From JACZWL01 sp046756445 (GTDB lineage Bacteria > Pseudomonadota > Gammaproteobacteria > Steroidobacterales > Woeseiaceae), in NCBI GenBank assembly GCA_046756445.1, contig JBHHWI010000004.1:1-59348 (forward strand): a stretch of DNA of 59,348 bases. Direction: 5' to 3'. The stretch's first letter is position 1, and each line of letters begins with the position of its first letter. Made by a program: the position numbers and the translations under genes. The notes beneath the pieces were generated by a model, which saw only the letters and a program-made list of their open reading frames with translations, did not search any database and was not told the origin of the DNA. Positions 1 to 8,311 of the stretch are shown here, one piece after another.

Positions 1-44
1 TGCTCGGCGACGATGCTTTTTACTTGCGCTTCAATACTGCTCAT
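1..44 (-). CDS. acpP: Acyl carrier protein, N-terminal fragment
   Basis: Only the first 14 codons lie in the window (MSSIEAQVKSIVAE); the gene runs off the left edge. The ATG at 44-42 is preceded by an AGGAGA ribosome binding site at 60-55. AcpP carries growing acyl chains on a phosphopantetheine arm in type II fatty acid synthesis. The position downstream of fabG on the same strand is the usual fabD-fabG-acpP order. The 223-bp gap to fabG shows no clear terminator and presumably holds the acpP 5' leader. The phosphopantetheine serine is outside the window. Confidence 0.85.
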   Translation of the reverse strand, partial: MSSIEAQVKSIVAE

Positions 45-267
45 AGTGTTCGCTTCTCCTATAGGGAAGAGACTTCGAAAAAACCGATCCGGATCTCTGT
101 GGAGCCGGCATTTATTAACCGATCACGCCGCCGAACCTGCCCCTCAAATAAGAGATTCTGCGGCGTAAGTTCTTGATAATTCAAGCCCCAACCAAGCCGT
201 GGCACGGTATTGTATGTGAATCTTTTTTGGCAATCTAGAAGCCCGCCGGGCATTTCTCGGACCCCGA

Positions 268-1023
268 TCAGTCCATCAGCATGCCGCCGTTGACGTGCAG
301 GGTCTCCCCGGTGACATAGGCCGCCGCGTCCGAGGCCAGAAATACAACGGAATCGGCGATATCGCGCGCCTCGCCGAGCCGGCCCAGCGGCACCTGCGAG
401 AGCATTCCGGCGCGTTGCTCTTCCGGAAGTACGCGCGTCATGTCCGTATCGATAAAACCCGGCGCAACCACGTTCACGGTGATGTTTCGGGACCCGACCT
501 CGCGCGCCAGGGATTTCGAAAACCCGATGATGCCGGCTTTTGCGGCCGCATAGTTCGCCTGACCGGCGTTTCCCATTAAACCGATGACCGAAGCGATGTT
601 GACAATCCTGCCGCGCTTCGCCTTGATCATGCCCCGGAGCGTTGCCTTGCAGACTCTGAAGACGCCGCTCAGATTCGTGGAAATCACGGCATCCCACTCT
701 TCCGCCTTCATGCGAAGCAGAAGGTTGTCCCTGGTGATTCCGGCGTTGTTGACCACGATCGTCGGCGGTCCTTCCCTGGCCTGGAGGTCGTTGACCAGGG
801 CCTTGACCGAATCGTCACTGGCGATGTCGAGGACTGCGCCGCGGCCGCTCGATTCGAGCGCGGTGGTAATCTTGTTCGCCCCCGCCTCGCTGGTCGCCGT
901 GCCAATGACCGTCGCGCCTGCCGCCGCAAGTGCATTTGCTATTTCCGCCCCGATACCTCTGGATGCGCCTGTTACCAGAGCCACCTGTCCTTTCAGCAGG
1001 TCAGACGCGAATACATAATTCAT
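268..1023 (-). CDS. fabG: 3-oxoacyl-[ACP] reductase FabG
   Basis: This 251-aa short-chain dehydrogenase performs the NADPH-dependent reduction of 3-oxoacyl-ACP in fatty acid elongation. The Rossmann motif TGASRGIG is at residues 18-25, NNAG at 92-95, and the catalytic Ser145, Tyr158 and Lys162 are present in INIAS-like and YAAAK contexts. The C-terminal GETLHVNGGM is typical of FabG. It lies 12 bp after fabD and before acpP. The N-terminus is a few residues longer than in E. coli FabG, so a slightly later start is possible, although the ATG at 1023 is the only clear candidate before the nucleotide-binding motif. Confidence 0.93.
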   Translation of the reverse strand: MNYVFASDLLKGQVALVTGASRGIGAEIANALAAAGATVIGTATSEAGANKITTALESSGRGAVLDIASDDSVKALVNDLQAREGPPTIVVNNAGITRDNLLLRMKAEEWDAVISTNLSGVFRVCKATLRGMIKAKRGRIVNIASVIGLMGNAGQANYAAAKAGIIGFSKSLAREVGSRNITVNVVAPGFIDTDMTRVLPEEQRAGMLSQVPLGRLGEARDIADSVVFLASDAAAYVTGETLHVNGGMLMD

Positions 1024-1035
1024 GATGAATATTCC

Positions 1036-1959
1036 TCACTGTAAACAGGCCGTGACCGCCGCTGGCGAATCCAGGCATGCACTCGTTACGCTCCTGTCAA
1101 TGCGGCGAGTCAGGCCGGCAAGGACCCGACCGGGGCCACACTCGATGATTGTGCTTGCACCCTGTTCGATCATCCGTTCAATCGTTTCAGACCATCGAAC
1201 CGGACAGAACAGTTGCCGTTTCAGGCCGTCGCGAATCCGTTCTGCACTTTCATACACGACGACGTCGGCGTTGTTGATCACCGGTATCGAAGGCGCGCAG
1301 AATTCCGCTCCTGCGAGTGTTTCAGCCAGCTTTTCGGCCGCAGCTTGCATGAGTCTGGAATGCGCAGGCACACTGACGGCGAGCAGCAACGCACGCCTGG
1401 CACCGGAGTTCCTGGCCAGTTCGGCGGCGCGTTCCACGGCGGATCGATGCCCTGCAATGACAACCTGCCCCGGTGAATTGAAGTTTACGGCCTGCACGAC
1501 ATCGCCCTGCTCTGAATCGCTGCATACGCCTCGCACCGTCTCCTCGTCGAGGCCGAGGATCGCGGCCATTGCGCCCTCGCCCGCAGGCACGGCCTGTTGC
1601 ATGAGCTCCGCCCGGGTCCTGACCAGACGCACCGCTTCGGGGAATCGAATGGCGCCCGCACAAACCAGGGCCGCGTACTCGCCGAGACTGTGCCCGGCCA
1701 CCTGTGCCGGATCTTCTCCGCCCGATTCCTTCCAGACTCGCCAGGCTGCAACGCCCGCCGTCAACATCGCCGGCTGAGTGACGGCCGTCTCGTCCAGTCT
1801 CTCCTTCGGGCCGTCCTGCACGAGTTGCCAGAGATCGTAGCCGAGCTGCTCGCTCGCCTCCTGATAGGTCGCCCGGACCTGCGGAAAGTCGGCGGCGAGA
1901 TCGGCCTGCATCGCGATCGATTGCGATCCCTGACCGGGAAAAACAAAAGCAAGCGTCAC
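1036..1959 (-). CDS. fabD: Malonyl-CoA:ACP transacylase FabD
   Basis: This 307-aa protein transfers malonyl groups from CoA to AcpP. It begins with the family's FVFPGQGSQ signature (residues 5-13), has the nucleophile Ser91 in GHSLGEY, and the catalytic His200 in VPAHSRLM. Length matches the family. Its ATG overlaps the stop of the upstream rhombosortase gene by 4 bp (ATGA), which suggests translational coupling. The usual upstream neighbours plsX and fabH are absent here and a membrane protease gene takes their place. Confidence 0.93.
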   Translation of the reverse strand: MTLAFVFPGQGSQSIAMQADLAADFPQVRATYQEASEQLGYDLWQLVQDGPKERLDETAVTQPAMLTAGVAAWRVWKESGGEDPAQVAGHSLGEYAALVCAGAIRFPEAVRLVRTRAELMQQAVPAGEGAMAAILGLDEETVRGVCSDSEQGDVVQAVNFNSPGQVVIAGHRSAVERAAELARNSGARRALLLAVSVPAHSRLMQAAAEKLAETLAGAEFCAPSIPVINNADVVVYESAERIRDGLKRQLFCPVRWSETIERMIEQGASTIIECGPGRVLAGLTRRIDRSVTSACLDSPAAVTACLQ

Positions 1960-2588
1960 AATTCTTCTTTCTTATTTCGCCTGAAGTGGACGCGGATTAT
2001 AGCAGCAGCGGCGATGGCGCCCGCCAGCACCCCGTACAGATGTGAATTGACCACGACTTCGCCGCCCGCGGATTCTTCCGAGCCGGGTAAGGGCCCCGCC
2101 AGTTGTTCGACGACAATTTTTCCGAGAACGACAACTGCGACGATCACCATCTCACGCGGCGCCGCCTTGAGCCCGACGACGACGCCGGCAGCCAGCATTG
2201 CATGCAGCAGACCGGACATGCCGACGTACCAGACGAGTTGATCGTCGAAGTACAAAAGCCCCGCATCGACGCCTGCAATCGATACGGCGATGACCACCAG
2301 CCACTGCCTGAGGTTGAGATGCACGCCGACGAGCAACCACACCAGAATGAGTCCGAGTCCGTTGAGTATGTAATGACTGGTGCCGAGGTGAACGAAATGC
2401 CCACTCAGAAGTCGCCAGATCTGGCCACCGAAAATTGCCGCGCGATCGAAGCGCAAACCGGCGCGACCGGGGTCGCCGAGCAGCTCGAAGACTCCGCTTG
2501 AAGCGATCATTACGGCGGGCAACCACCACGATGAGACGCGTCGCGGAACGGCAAACCTCGAGCGATTACGATCTTGGCCTAACCCCAT
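1956..2588 (-). CDS. rrtA: Rhombosortase (rhomboid-family intramembrane serine protease)
   Basis: This 210-aa polytopic membrane protein has the rhomboid catalytic serine in GMSGLLHAM (Ser125) and a distal catalytic His183 in NSHLYG, plus the His/Asn-rich early segment GHFVHLGTSHYILN (residues 63-76) and about five hydrophobic segments. Length and spacing fit rhombosortases better than GlpG-type rhomboids. Rhombosortases process proteins with a C-terminal GlyGly-CTERM tail, many of which are exported by the type II secretion system. It is divergent from the gsp operon 52 bp away, which fits that role, and it overlaps fabD by 4 bp. No clear SD precedes the start at 2588, so the N-terminus is uncertain. 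Confidence 0.8.
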   Translation of the reverse strand: MGLGQDRNRSRFAVPRRVSSWWLPAVMIASSGVFELLGDPGRAGLRFDRAAIFGGQIWRLLSGHFVHLGTSHYILNGLGLILVWLLVGVHLNLRQWLVVIAVSIAGVDAGLLYFDDQLVWYVGMSGLLHAMLAAGVVVGLKAAPREMVIVAVVVLGKIVVEQLAGPLPGSEESAGGEVVVNSHLYGVLAGAIAAAAIIRVHFRRNKKEEL

Positions 2589-2600
2589 GTTTGATATACT
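2574..2600 (+). promoter_or_regulatory. Candidate promoter of the gspG-N operon
   Basis: An extended -10 element, TGA followed by TATACT (2595-2600), lies 39 bp before the gspG start. A weak TTGGCC at 2574-2579 could serve as -35 with a short 15-bp spacer. The element sits at and just inside the 5' end of the divergent rhombosortase gene, so transcription of the two units may interfere. Confidence 0.45.
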
Positions 2601-2639
2601 GGCGTTTAATCTGCTTGTGAGTCAACGCGGAGCAATACA

Positions 2640-3059
2640 GTGACACAACGCGGTTTCACGCTGATCGAGATCATGGTCGTCGTGGTCATCCTGGGAATCC
2701 TGGCGGCTATCGTGGCGCCGAACGTCATCGGCAGAATCGATGATGCACGAGCCGCAAGGGTCCAGCAGGACTTGCGTGGCATCGAGAACGCGCTGAAATT
2801 CTATCGGCTGGACAATTTCGCCTATCCGACCAGCGAGCAGGGACTCGAGGCATTGGTGACCAGACCGGCCGACCCGAACATCAAGAACTGGAAAGACGGG
2901 GGTTACCTCGACAGGCTGCCCAGGGATCCCTGGGGTAATGCGTATCAGTATCTCAGTCCGGGCACTCACGGTGAAATCGACGTCTACACGCTCGGCCGGG
3001 ACGGCCGGCCAGGTGGCGAAGGTGTCGATGCCGATACAGGAAACTGGGACCTGGAATAA
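2640..3059 (+). CDS. gspG: Type II secretion major pseudopilin GspG
   Basis: This 139-aa protein is the main subunit of the T2SS pseudopilus. Translation starts at GTG 2640 behind GCGGAG. The very short leader MTQRG is followed by the prepilin peptidase site before FTLIE, then a hydrophobic alpha-helix (residues 6-30). The C-terminal globular part has the family's TSEQGLEAL segment and DPWGNAYQYLSPG calcium-loop region. It is the first gene of an eight-gene run with 4-23 bp overlaps or 1-3 bp gaps. GspG is the usual start of the pseudopilin section, but gspC, D, E and F, normally upstream, are not here. Confidence 0.95.
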   Translation: MTQRGFTLIEIMVVVVILGILAAIVAPNVIGRIDDARAARVQQDLRGIENALKFYRLDNFAYPTSEQGLEALVTRPADPNIKNWKDGGYLDRLPRDPWGNAYQYLSPGTHGEIDVYTLGRDGRPGGEGVDADTGNWDLE

Positions 3060-3060
3060 T

Positions 3061-3618
3061 ATGGCCAGTCGCGACGGCGGCTTCACGCTGATCGAAGTAC
3101 TGGTCGTCGTCGTGATCATCGGCATCATCAGCGCGGTCGTCGTCATTGGCCTGGGTAATGTCGGCGACGATCGAGATCTACGCCACGAAGCGAGGCGCCT
3201 CACAACGCTTATCGAAACAGCTTCGGACGAAGCTGCGCTCCAGGGCCGGGACTTCGGACTGGAGATTCTTCAAACGGGATACCGGTTCGTCGAGTACGAT
3301 GCCCTGACCGATCAGTGGAGTGAGATCTCCGGCGACGATATCATGCGGCCGCGATCTTTGGCCGAGGATACGGAATTCGAGTTATTCCTGGAGGACAGGC
3401 GTGTGCTCCTGGATATCGATGCGGCGGACATCCCGCGCGAAGACGATGAAGGAGACGCTCAAGCGGGTTACCTGCCGCACGTTCTCATCCTGTCCAGTGG
3501 AGACATGACGCCATTCGATCTGGAACTCCTCCGCTCGACGGACCGCGCCAGAGTTTCCCTGAGCGTGTCGGCAGACGGCGAGGTCAGCTTGGGCAATGAT
3601 GACGACGAGCAGCGTTAG
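3061..3618 (+). CDS. gspH: Type II secretion minor pseudopilin GspH
   Basis: The start is ATG 3061, one base after the gspG stop, giving 185 aa. Upstream in-frame codons lie inside gspG and would displace the prepilin leader, so they were not used. The leader MASRDGG precedes FTLIEVLVVVVIIG, the prepilin cleavage and helix signature. The rest is acidic and fits the weakly conserved GspH globular domain, for example the RDLRHEARRLTTLIETAS segment. Minor pseudopilins cap and prime the pseudopilus. It overlaps gspI by 23 bp. Confidence 0.88.
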   Translation: MASRDGGFTLIEVLVVVVIIGIISAVVVIGLGNVGDDRDLRHEARRLTTLIETASDEAALQGRDFGLEILQTGYRFVEYDALTDQWSEISGDDIMRPRSLAEDTEFELFLEDRRVLLDIDAADIPREDDEGDAQAGYLPHVLILSSGDMTPFDLELLRSTDRARVSLSVSADGEVSLGNDDDEQR

Positions 3619-4039
3619 AAAATCGGGCGGCTTTACCCTTATCGAGGTCATGGTTGCCATGGCCATAGCAGCTCTCGGGCTTGCTGCGGTAGCCGCGGCA
3701 GTCAGCCAGATGGTCGACGCCGGCAGCGCCATGCGACAACGTACCTACGCGAGCTGGATTGCGCAAAACAGGATCGCGGAGTTACGCCTCGCAAACGTCG
3801 TGCCGGAAGTCAGCGAGACCTCGGGTGACGTCATCTTCGCCGATCGCGAATGGCTCTGGCGCGCGACGATTTCGGAAACGGGCGTCGAGAACCTGTTCCG
3901 CGTCGACGTACAAGTCGGTCTTCCGGAGGGTCAGGAAAATATCCGTACGGTCACCGGTTTTATCGGCGAGCCCGGCGTGCCGGGCCAGAGCAATCTCGTC
4001 TGGGTACGGAACTCCCTCGCCGTCGGTGAACGCGAATGA
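3596..4039 (+). CDS. gspI: Type II secretion minor pseudopilin GspI
   Basis: This 147-aa (or 146-aa from the next ATG at 3599) protein has the prepilin leader ending KSGG before FTLIEVMVAMAIAALGL. The following RTYASWIAQNRIAELRL matches the GspI-type 'ASWIAQN' helix. GspI forms the tip complex with GspJ and GspK. It overlaps gspH by 23 bp and gspJ by 4 bp, consistent with co-translation. Confidence 0.92.
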   Translation: MMTTSSVRKSGGFTLIEVMVAMAIAALGLAAVAAAVSQMVDAGSAMRQRTYASWIAQNRIAELRLANVVPEVSETSGDVIFADREWLWRATISETGVENLFRVDVQVGLPEGQENIRTVTGFIGEPGVPGQSNLVWVRNSLAVGERE

Positions 4040-4650
4040 CGATTCGGGTACAGCAGGCGTTCACGCTGATCGAGGTGCTGGTCGCACTGGCCGTATTCGG
4101 CATCCTGGCGGCGTTTGCATACGGCGCATTGAGCCAGACGATCCTCAGCGCGGAGATGCTCAACGAACGAATGGACCGCTTGCAGGCCATTCAAAGGAGT
4201 ATGCGGTTCCTCAGCCAGGACTTTATTCAGCTTTCTCCGCGGCCGGTGCGCGGCGAGCTCGGCGATTCGATGGATCCCGCCCTCTTGACCGGTATTCAGT
4301 CGGAATTCGCGCTCGAACTGACGCATGGCGGCTGGAGCAATCCTGCGGTATTGCCGCGCGGGACGCTGCAGCGCGCGGCATACAAGCTCGAAGACGATGA
4401 ACTCCTGCGATATTACTGGACGGTGCTCGACCGCACTCTGGTCAACGAGCCCTATCGCGTGACGATTCTCGACGGCGTGGAGAGCCTCACGTTTCGGTAC
4501 CTGCTCGACAGCGGCGACTGGACGGAACAATGGCCGACACCGGCCATGCCGGGACCGCTGGGCCTGCGCCAGAGGCCCAGGGCGGTCGAAATCCTGTTAA
4601 CGCTTGCCGATGAAGGCGAAATCCGGCGCATCGTGGAGATCGCGCCGTGA
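4036..4650 (+). CDS. gspJ: Type II secretion minor pseudopilin GspJ
   Basis: This 204-aa protein has a leader MTIRVQQA directly before FTLIEVLVALAVFGIL. The residue before the cleavage site is Ala rather than the usual Gly, a small departure from the prepilin consensus that some GspJ proteins tolerate. The body contains RMDRLQAIQRSMRFLSQDF and the later ESLTFRYLDSGDW-like segment typical of GspJ. Start ATG overlaps the gspI stop by 4 bp, and its own stop overlaps gspK by 4 bp. Confidence 0.92.
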   Translation: MTIRVQQAFTLIEVLVALAVFGILAAFAYGALSQTILSAEMLNERMDRLQAIQRSMRFLSQDFIQLSPRPVRGELGDSMDPALLTGIQSEFALELTHGGWSNPAVLPRGTLQRAAYKLEDDELLRYYWTVLDRTLVNEPYRVTILDGVESLTFRYLLDSGDWTEQWPTPAMPGPLGLRQRPRAVEILLTLADEGEIRRIVEIAP

Positions 4651-5570
4651 GAAGACGCGGGACAAACCGCGGCGTCGCGCTGATTACCGCGATGCTCATC
4701 ACGGCGCTGGCCGGCATGGTTGCCGCAAACCTCGCCTGGGACAACGCGCTGGATATCCGTCGCACGATGGTGCTTCTGAATCATGAACAGGCGGTACAGG
4801 TCGCACTCGGCGCCGAAAGCTGGGTAATCGGCATCCTCCATCAGGACCTGACGGACAGCGACACGGACCATCTCGGCGAAATCTGGGCGATCGAATTGCC
4901 CGGCCTTCCCATCGACGGCGGCGACCTGACCGGGAATGTCCAGGACCTGCAAGGTCGCTTTAACGTCAATAATCTGATCGACGACAACGGTGAAGTCGTC
5001 GAGGAATCGCTGGAACGCTTTCAGCGATTATTGAGCGCTCTCGATCTCGATCCGCGCTTCGCCGGCCTGGCCGCCGATTGGATTGACGCCAACATCGATG
5101 CCGCGTTTCCGGACGGAGCCGAAGATGCGATCTATACAGGCGTGACGCCGCCTTACCGCAGCGCCAACCAGAGCCTCACGAGCGCAAGCGAACTGGCGGC
5201 TCTGGAGGGCATGGACCGTCAGACCTTCAGCATTCTGCGTCCGCATATAACGGCCCTTCCCGGCCGGACCCGCGTCAACGTGAATACGGCAACCGGGCCT
5301 GTACTGCAATCGCTGGACGAAAAGATTTCCGGCACGGATGTCGAAAGCCTGCTCGCCGAACGTGAAGGCGCCGGATTTGCCGATATTCAGACGGCCTTCT
5401 CGACTCTGGTCACACCGGATGTGCTAAATACGCTCGATGAATCGACAAATTATTTTCAATTGAAGGTCGTGGTGCGGATCGACAAGGTCAGGGTCACTTT
5501 GTACAGTGTGCTGCAGCGCGGAGCACAGGGCAATGTTACGCCCATACTGCGGAGCTTCGGAACCACCTGA
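4647..5570 (+). CDS. gspK: Type II secretion minor pseudopilin GspK
   Basis: This 307-aa protein is the largest minor pseudopilin and caps the tip complex. A basic leader (MRRRGTNRG) precedes the hydrophobic segment VALITAMLITALAGMVA, which has the GspK-type start lacking the strict FTLIE. The globular part has the family's helical insert and the TRVNVNTA segment near residue 210, a helix-hairpin-helix-like signature of GspK. It overlaps gspJ by 4 bp and is followed 2 bp later by gspL. Confidence 0.92.
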   Translation: MRRRGTNRGVALITAMLITALAGMVAANLAWDNALDIRRTMVLLNHEQAVQVALGAESWVIGILHQDLTDSDTDHLGEIWAIELPGLPIDGGDLTGNVQDLQGRFNVNNLIDDNGEVVEESLERFQRLLSALDLDPRFAGLAADWIDANIDAAFPDGAEDAIYTGVTPPYRSANQSLTSASELAALEGMDRQTFSILRPHITALPGRTRVNVNTATGPVLQSLDEKISGTDVESLLAEREGAGFADIQTAFSTLVTPDVLNTLDESTNYFQLKVVVRIDKVRVTLYSVLQRGAQGNVTPILRSFGTT

Positions 5571-5572
5571 GC

Positions 5573-6853
5573 ATGGCGGAATTCCTGGTCATTCGAATTG
5601 GCGAGACTGCCGACGAGCTTGCGCACTGGATAGCGGTCGACGCGACCGGCGCGCGCCGTAGCACGCCGGTGACCGGGCCTCTGAGCGCGGCCGCTGCCGA
5701 GGTTCAGGATCGTACAGTCATTGTCCTCGTTCCGGGCGCGGAAGTTCTCACCACCTGCGTCGACATTCCGGTCAGGGGTGGTGCGAAGCTCCAGGCGGCT
5801 CTGCCCTACGCGCTCGAAGAACAGCTTGCAGAGGACATCGACGAGCTGCACTTTGCATCCGGCGCGCGAAGAAGCAGCGGAAATATCCCGGTGGCCATCG
5901 TCGGTCGCGAGCGACTCGCCGGATGGATCGAATGGCTGACCGAAGCCGGCATTCAGCCATCGTCGATGATTCCGGAGAATTACGGGCTCGCGCGCATACC
6001 GGGCACGATCAGCCTGCTTGTCGCCGAGGGCCAGGTAATGATCAATGACGGCGCCGACACCGAGCTCATCATGCAAGGCGTCAGCCCGGGTGATGCGCTG
6101 GCGGCGATAGGCGCGCTGGATGACAGCGCGGCCGGCGAAGACCCGGAGCAAGGCGAATCGGCGTTGCCGGCAATGCCGAGACATGTACTGGTCTATTGCG
6201 AGCCGGAAGACGAGGAACGTCACCAGCACGATTGGCTGGCCATCCGGCACGAGATGGAAAGCGTGGACGTCAACCTGCTGCCCGACGGCGTCATGCCCCG
6301 ACTGGCAGTCACGGTAGCAACGGGCGCCGGCGTCGATCTGCTGCAGGGCGATTTCGGCGCCAACACCGAATACTCGGGCCTGCTCAATCGCTGGCGTTAC
6401 GCGGCTGTTCTGCTGATTGCCTTCGGCGTTGTCGGGATTGCCGCCAAAGCGACCGACTATGTCCTTCTGAAAAACGAGGAAGCCGAACTGAAAGAGCAGT
6501 TCGAGGCAGAATACCGGCAGCTTGCACCCGGCGGCGCCACCGTGGAGGACCCTGCCCGGCTCGTCGCCTCGCTGAAATCGAGGGCCGGGACGGCAGGAAC
6601 AGCACCCCTGTTCCTCCAGTCTCTCGAGCAGCTCAGCCGCGCGCTGCACCAGAACGCGGATGCGCGGATCGAGGTGATCAGTTATCGGGCCGGCGTCGTG
6701 GACATTCGCCTGAGCGCGCCCGATGTGTCGACGCTGGACAGGATTCAGCGCGTTGTCGGCGAAAACGGGCAATTCCAGGCCTCCATCCAGTCGACAGACC
6801 AGCAAGGCGAGAGCTGGAGCAGCCGCATGCAAATAAGGTCCAGCGCCGAATGA
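5573..6853 (+). CDS. gspL: Type II secretion inner-membrane platform protein GspL
   Basis: This 426-aa bitopic protein links the cytoplasmic GspE ATPase to GspM. The N-terminal half (about 1-265) is the actin-like cytoplasmic domain, with the characteristic LPYALEEQLAEDIDELHFA stretch near residue 80. One transmembrane segment lies around residues 275-300, followed by a periplasmic ferredoxin-like domain. The GspE partner is not encoded in the window. It overlaps gspM by 4 bp. Confidence 0.9.
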   Translation: MAEFLVIRIGETADELAHWIAVDATGARRSTPVTGPLSAAAAEVQDRTVIVLVPGAEVLTTCVDIPVRGGAKLQAALPYALEEQLAEDIDELHFASGARRSSGNIPVAIVGRERLAGWIEWLTEAGIQPSSMIPENYGLARIPGTISLLVAEGQVMINDGADTELIMQGVSPGDALAAIGALDDSAAGEDPEQGESALPAMPRHVLVYCEPEDEERHQHDWLAIRHEMESVDVNLLPDGVMPRLAVTVATGAGVDLLQGDFGANTEYSGLLNRWRYAAVLLIAFGVVGIAAKATDYVLLKNEEAELKEQFEAEYRQLAPGGATVEDPARLVASLKSRAGTAGTAPLFLQSLEQLSRALHQNADARIEVISYRAGVVDIRLSAPDVSTLDRIQRVVGENGQFQASIQSTDQQGESWSSRMQIRSSAE

Positions 6854-7332
6854 AGAGCTGGTTCGACTCATTGCAGGCCCGCGAGCGTGTGTTCGTACTT
6901 ACCGCCGCAGTGTTTCTGATTCTTGCGGTTGTCTATCTCGGTCTGTGGATGCCCCTCGATCGCGGGCAGAAGAGACTTTCGCTCAGTGTCGATACCTGGA
7001 AGCTTGCGCTCGCCGAACTCCGGCCTTTGAAAGGTCAGTTGCAGAACGGGGGAGCGCGACCAACGCAGATCGCGGGAACCAACCAGTCACTGGTCGTTAT
7101 CATAGACAACACGCTGAGGGAGCGCGGTCTGACCAGCTCGCTGCAGCGCAGTCAACCAACGGCCGGTGACGGCATCCGGGTTGAATTCGACAACATTGCG
7201 TTCGACGACCTGGTTCTGTGGCTCGGCGACCTGAGCGCACGATACGGGCTGCAGGTCTCCCGGGGCAGTTTTTCCGATGCCCGTGACGGCGAGGGACGCG
7301 TCGATTCAACCGTGACCCTGGAAAGATCCTGA
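6850..7332 (+). CDS. gspM: Type II secretion inner-membrane protein GspM
   Basis: The start is ATG 6850, overlapping the gspL stop (ATGA) and giving 160 aa. An upstream in-frame extension would lie wholly inside gspL and was rejected. The order is a short amphipathic N-terminus (MKSWFDSLQARER), one transmembrane helix (about 17-35), then a periplasmic ferredoxin-like domain whose VEFDNIAFDDLVLWLGDL segment is typical of GspM. It partners GspL. Confidence 0.9.
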   Translation: MKSWFDSLQARERVFVLTAAVFLILAVVYLGLWMPLDRGQKRLSLSVDTWKLALAELRPLKGQLQNGGARPTQIAGTNQSLVVIIDNTLRERGLTSSLQRSQPTAGDGIRVEFDNIAFDDLVLWLGDLSARYGLQVSRGSFSDARDGEGRVDSTVTLERS

Positions 7333-7334
7333 AC

Positions 7335-8072
7335 GTGAGACATCGAGGGCGCCTGATACTTGCGGGAATCGTGACCCTGGTGATCGGGCTTGTCGTCACC
7401 TTTCCTGCCAGGGTCGCCTACCGGTGGTTCGCGCCGCCGGAATTAAGGCTCGCCGGCATCAGCGGGTCCGTTTGGCGCGGTACCGCCTCACGCGGTCAGG
7501 CCGCCGGCATCTATCTGACGAACGTCGCCTGGGATTTCAAGCCGCTCGCCTTGCTGGCCGGAGAGCTTGCATTCTCGACCCGCAGCAACCCGGCGTCCGG
7601 GTTTCTCGACGCCGAGGTCGCCGTCGGCATCGGCGGCGACGTTACGATGTCGGATGTCACGGGTGCGGTGTCACTGGTCTCACTGGCCGGGGCGTTTCCA
7701 TTGAGCGGCGTCGAGGGAGACGTCAGCCTCCGATTCGAGGAACTCGTGATCGAAGGGGGGTTGCCGGTCGGGGCGACCGGTACCGTCAGTATCGCGAATC
7801 TCGTTTCCCGTTACCTGTCTCCCACCACGCTCGGCGATTACCGCGCGCAATTTCGCACCGCGGACGACGGTATTTCCGGCGCCGTGGAAGCCGTCAGCGG
7901 CGTTCTCGAGCTCGACGGGACCATCAGGCTCATGCCGGACCGGACCTATCAATTGATCGGCGAGGTTGCGGCCAGGCCCGGCGCCCCCGCCGCCGTCGTG
8001 CGGCAGCTCGAGTATCTGGGATCGCCCAATTCGCGTGGCCGACGCGAGTTCCGGATAGAGGGGCAGCTCTAG
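7335..8072 (+). CDS. gspN: Type II secretion protein GspN
   Basis: This 245-aa protein begins at GTG 7335, 2 bp after gspM. It has one N-terminal membrane anchor (about 9-27) and a long periplasmic region rich in beta strands. SGSVWRG near residue 43 and the later RYLSPTTLGDY-like segment are common in GspN. GspN is an accessory component present in only some T2SS operons and is the last gene of this one. In Xanthomonas-type operons gspD follows gspN; here no secretin gene follows. Confidence 0.82.
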   Translation: MRHRGRLILAGIVTLVIGLVVTFPARVAYRWFAPPELRLAGISGSVWRGTASRGQAAGIYLTNVAWDFKPLALLAGELAFSTRSNPASGFLDAEVAVGIGGDVTMSDVTGAVSLVSLAGAFPLSGVEGDVSLRFEELVIEGGLPVGATGTVSIANLVSRYLSPTTLGDYRAQFRTADDGISGAVEAVSGVLELDGTIRLMPDRTYQLIGEVAARPGAPAAVVRQLEYLGSPNSRGRREFRIEGQL

Positions 8073-8141
8073 CCTGAACATTGCACGAGAGTCCGGGATT
8101 ATGGGCGCGAGATCGTTGTGGCTGACACCGCTCTGGACCGA

Positions 8142-8163
8142 GAGCCATAGCGGGCTATGGCTC
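8142..8163. other. Perfect hairpin in the gspN/addA convergent gap
   Basis: GAGCCATAG and CTATGGCTC form a 9-bp perfect inverted repeat around a CGGG loop in the 239-bp space between two convergent genes. Neither strand has a following T run, so it is not a textbook intrinsic terminator, but it could define the 3' end of either transcript. Nothing else was recognised in the gap. Confidence 0.4.
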
Positions 8164-8311
8164 GAGGGAAGAGCCAGTCAGGCGCAACGAGATCCGGCCA
8201 CAATCCGGACAGCCAGTGAAATCGACAAGGTGTCAGCATTCGGGTTTTCGTCATCCGTATTGAAATCATAACGTTGTCAATGATCTCGGGCGGTCTCGTG
8301 CAATATTCAGG

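Noticed and set aside
238..256. GCCC-GGC-GGGC hairpin after fabG as a terminator
   Set aside because: Short stem with a 3-nt loop and no proper T run on the minus strand.
5456..6871. 471-codon open frame on the minus strand across gspK and gspL
   Set aside because: Antisense shadow of two well-supported genes; the translation has no family match and an unnatural composition.
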